Of a DNA stretch of 12,977 nucleotides, positions 12,536 through 12,977 are shown piece after piece (position 1 is the first letter of the stretch; the number at the start of each line of letters is the position of its first letter). The notes beneath the pieces are model-generated. The model was given only the letters and a program-made list of their open reading frames with translations. It was not told where the DNA came from and made no database searches. The stretch comes from Lachnospiraceae bacterium (GTDB lineage Bacteria > Bacillota > Clostridia > Lachnospirales > Lachnospiraceae): positions 1-12,977 of the forward strand of contig JAGDCK010000200.1 of the NCBI GenBank assembly GCA_017958585.1, given 5' to 3'. Made by a program: the position numbers and the translations under genes.

Positions 12536-12977
12536 TTAATTTCTAAAAGTGTAGCTTGAAAGAGGATTTTGCTGGTTTCCGCCGTTTGTGGCTCCTGCAA
12601 GACCCCACCACTCATCTTTTAATTCCATACCGATACCGATGGTGGAATTAAGGGGTTTGTCGCCGGTGGAAAGCTTTGCCTTTGCGACCTTTAACTCTAT
12701 GACGCCCTCAGTCTGGTCAAAGAAGACCACACCGTCGTTTATGTCATCAAGAGGTGCCCAGGATGTAGTATTTGTGGTATGGCGCTTAAGCCATCCATCC
12801 TCTATGACATAGTCGGAGCCGGTTGAGCCGGGAGCCCATACCCAGTCAAGCTGATATCCTGTGGTAGAGTTTCCGTCGGAATTAAATTCCACAGCCCGGT
12901 GGGGATATGACGCGATATTTGCGATGACAGCACCGATGTAAATATAGTCTGCATCGTCTGTCACAAACATCTCTATC
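12536..12977 (-). CDS. C-terminal part of an exported-type protein with CBM9-like beta-sandwich (5' end outside window)
   Basis: The frame is open through the right edge. The ATG at 12970 is probably internal, since in-frame codons continue upstream (ATA GAG) and no ribosome site is seen. The visible 147 residues form a beta-sandwich with the pattern VTDDADYIYIGAVIAN, then FNSDGNSTTGYQLDW, then SDYVIEDGWLKRH, then VIELKVAKAKL, ending in LSSYTFRN. This resembles the sugar-binding or accessory domain often found at the C-terminus of secreted Firmicute glycan-binding and glycosidase proteins (CBM9-like). The asparagine-, glycine- and threonine-rich composition and lack of cysteine fit an extracellular location. 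The catalytic part, if any, is out of view. Confidence 0.65.
   Translation of the reverse strand, partial: IEMFVTDDADYIYIGAVIANIASYPHRAVEFNSDGNSTTGYQLDWVWAPGSTGSDYVIEDGWLKRHTTNTTSWAPLDDINDGVVFFDQTEGVIELKVAKAKLSTGDKPLNSTIGIGMELKDEWWGLAGATNGGNQQNPLSSYTFRN

Overview
The window looks like chromosomal DNA of a low-to-mid GC Firmicute, most likely a Lachnospiraceae-type gut or rumen anaerobe. This is an inference from the lplA/lplB/lplC-type sugar importer with no local ATPase, the strong GGAGG ribosome sites, the DUF4832 lipoprotein and the overall gene content; there is no rRNA or marker gene to confirm it. Almost everything lies on the minus strand, and no transposon, phage, CRISPR or tRNA gene was seen.

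Right to left (direction of minus-strand transcription): the 3' end of an exported-type protein with a carbohydrate-binding-like beta-sandwich (12536-12977), a strong terminator, a small flavodoxin (11902-12297) with its own extended -10 promoter, and a terminator. Next comes a 309-bp spacer with an unexplained palindromic structure and a promoter, then a DUF4832/CBM lipoprotein gene (9640-11592) interrupted by two in-frame TAA codons inside a 12-bp tandem duplication. A convergent spacer (9365-9639) holds a large compound hairpin with a 15-nt periodic motif and a bidirectional terminator. The only plus-strand gene is an AraC-family regulator (8432-9364). Divergent from it is a seven-gene catabolic cluster: two sugar ABC permeases, a solute-binding lipoprotein, a compact GH31 glycosidase, a NahK-like sugar kinase, an acyltransferase-like NAT_N/GNAT_C protein and a Gfo/Idh/MocA oxidoreductase that runs off the left edge.

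The genes read as one sugar-utilisation locus. The lipoprotein and two permeases would import an oligosaccharide using an ATPase encoded elsewhere. The GH31 enzyme has no signal peptide and should hydrolyse the imported sugar in the cytoplasm. The NahK-like kinase would phosphorylate a released (N-acetyl)hexose, and the acyltransferase-like protein and oxidoreductase would process it further. The pathway is inferred; the substrate is not readable from sequence, though an alpha-galactoside or N-acetylhexosamine glycan is the best guess. Three junctions overlap by one base (TAATG or TGATG) and one by eight, indicating tight translational coupling. A hairpin straddling the GH31 stop codon may divide the cluster into an import/hydrolysis half and a metabolism half.

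The most informative regulatory observation is that the importer promoter and the DUF4832 promoter share the same architecture. Each has two direct-repeat half-sites (ACAAAT-N3/4-CTG) whose starts are 21 bp apart, with the proximal site on the -35 position and a -10 box 18 bp further on. This links the cytoplasmic locus and the separate lipoprotein gene to one regulator, most simply the AraC protein encoded between them.
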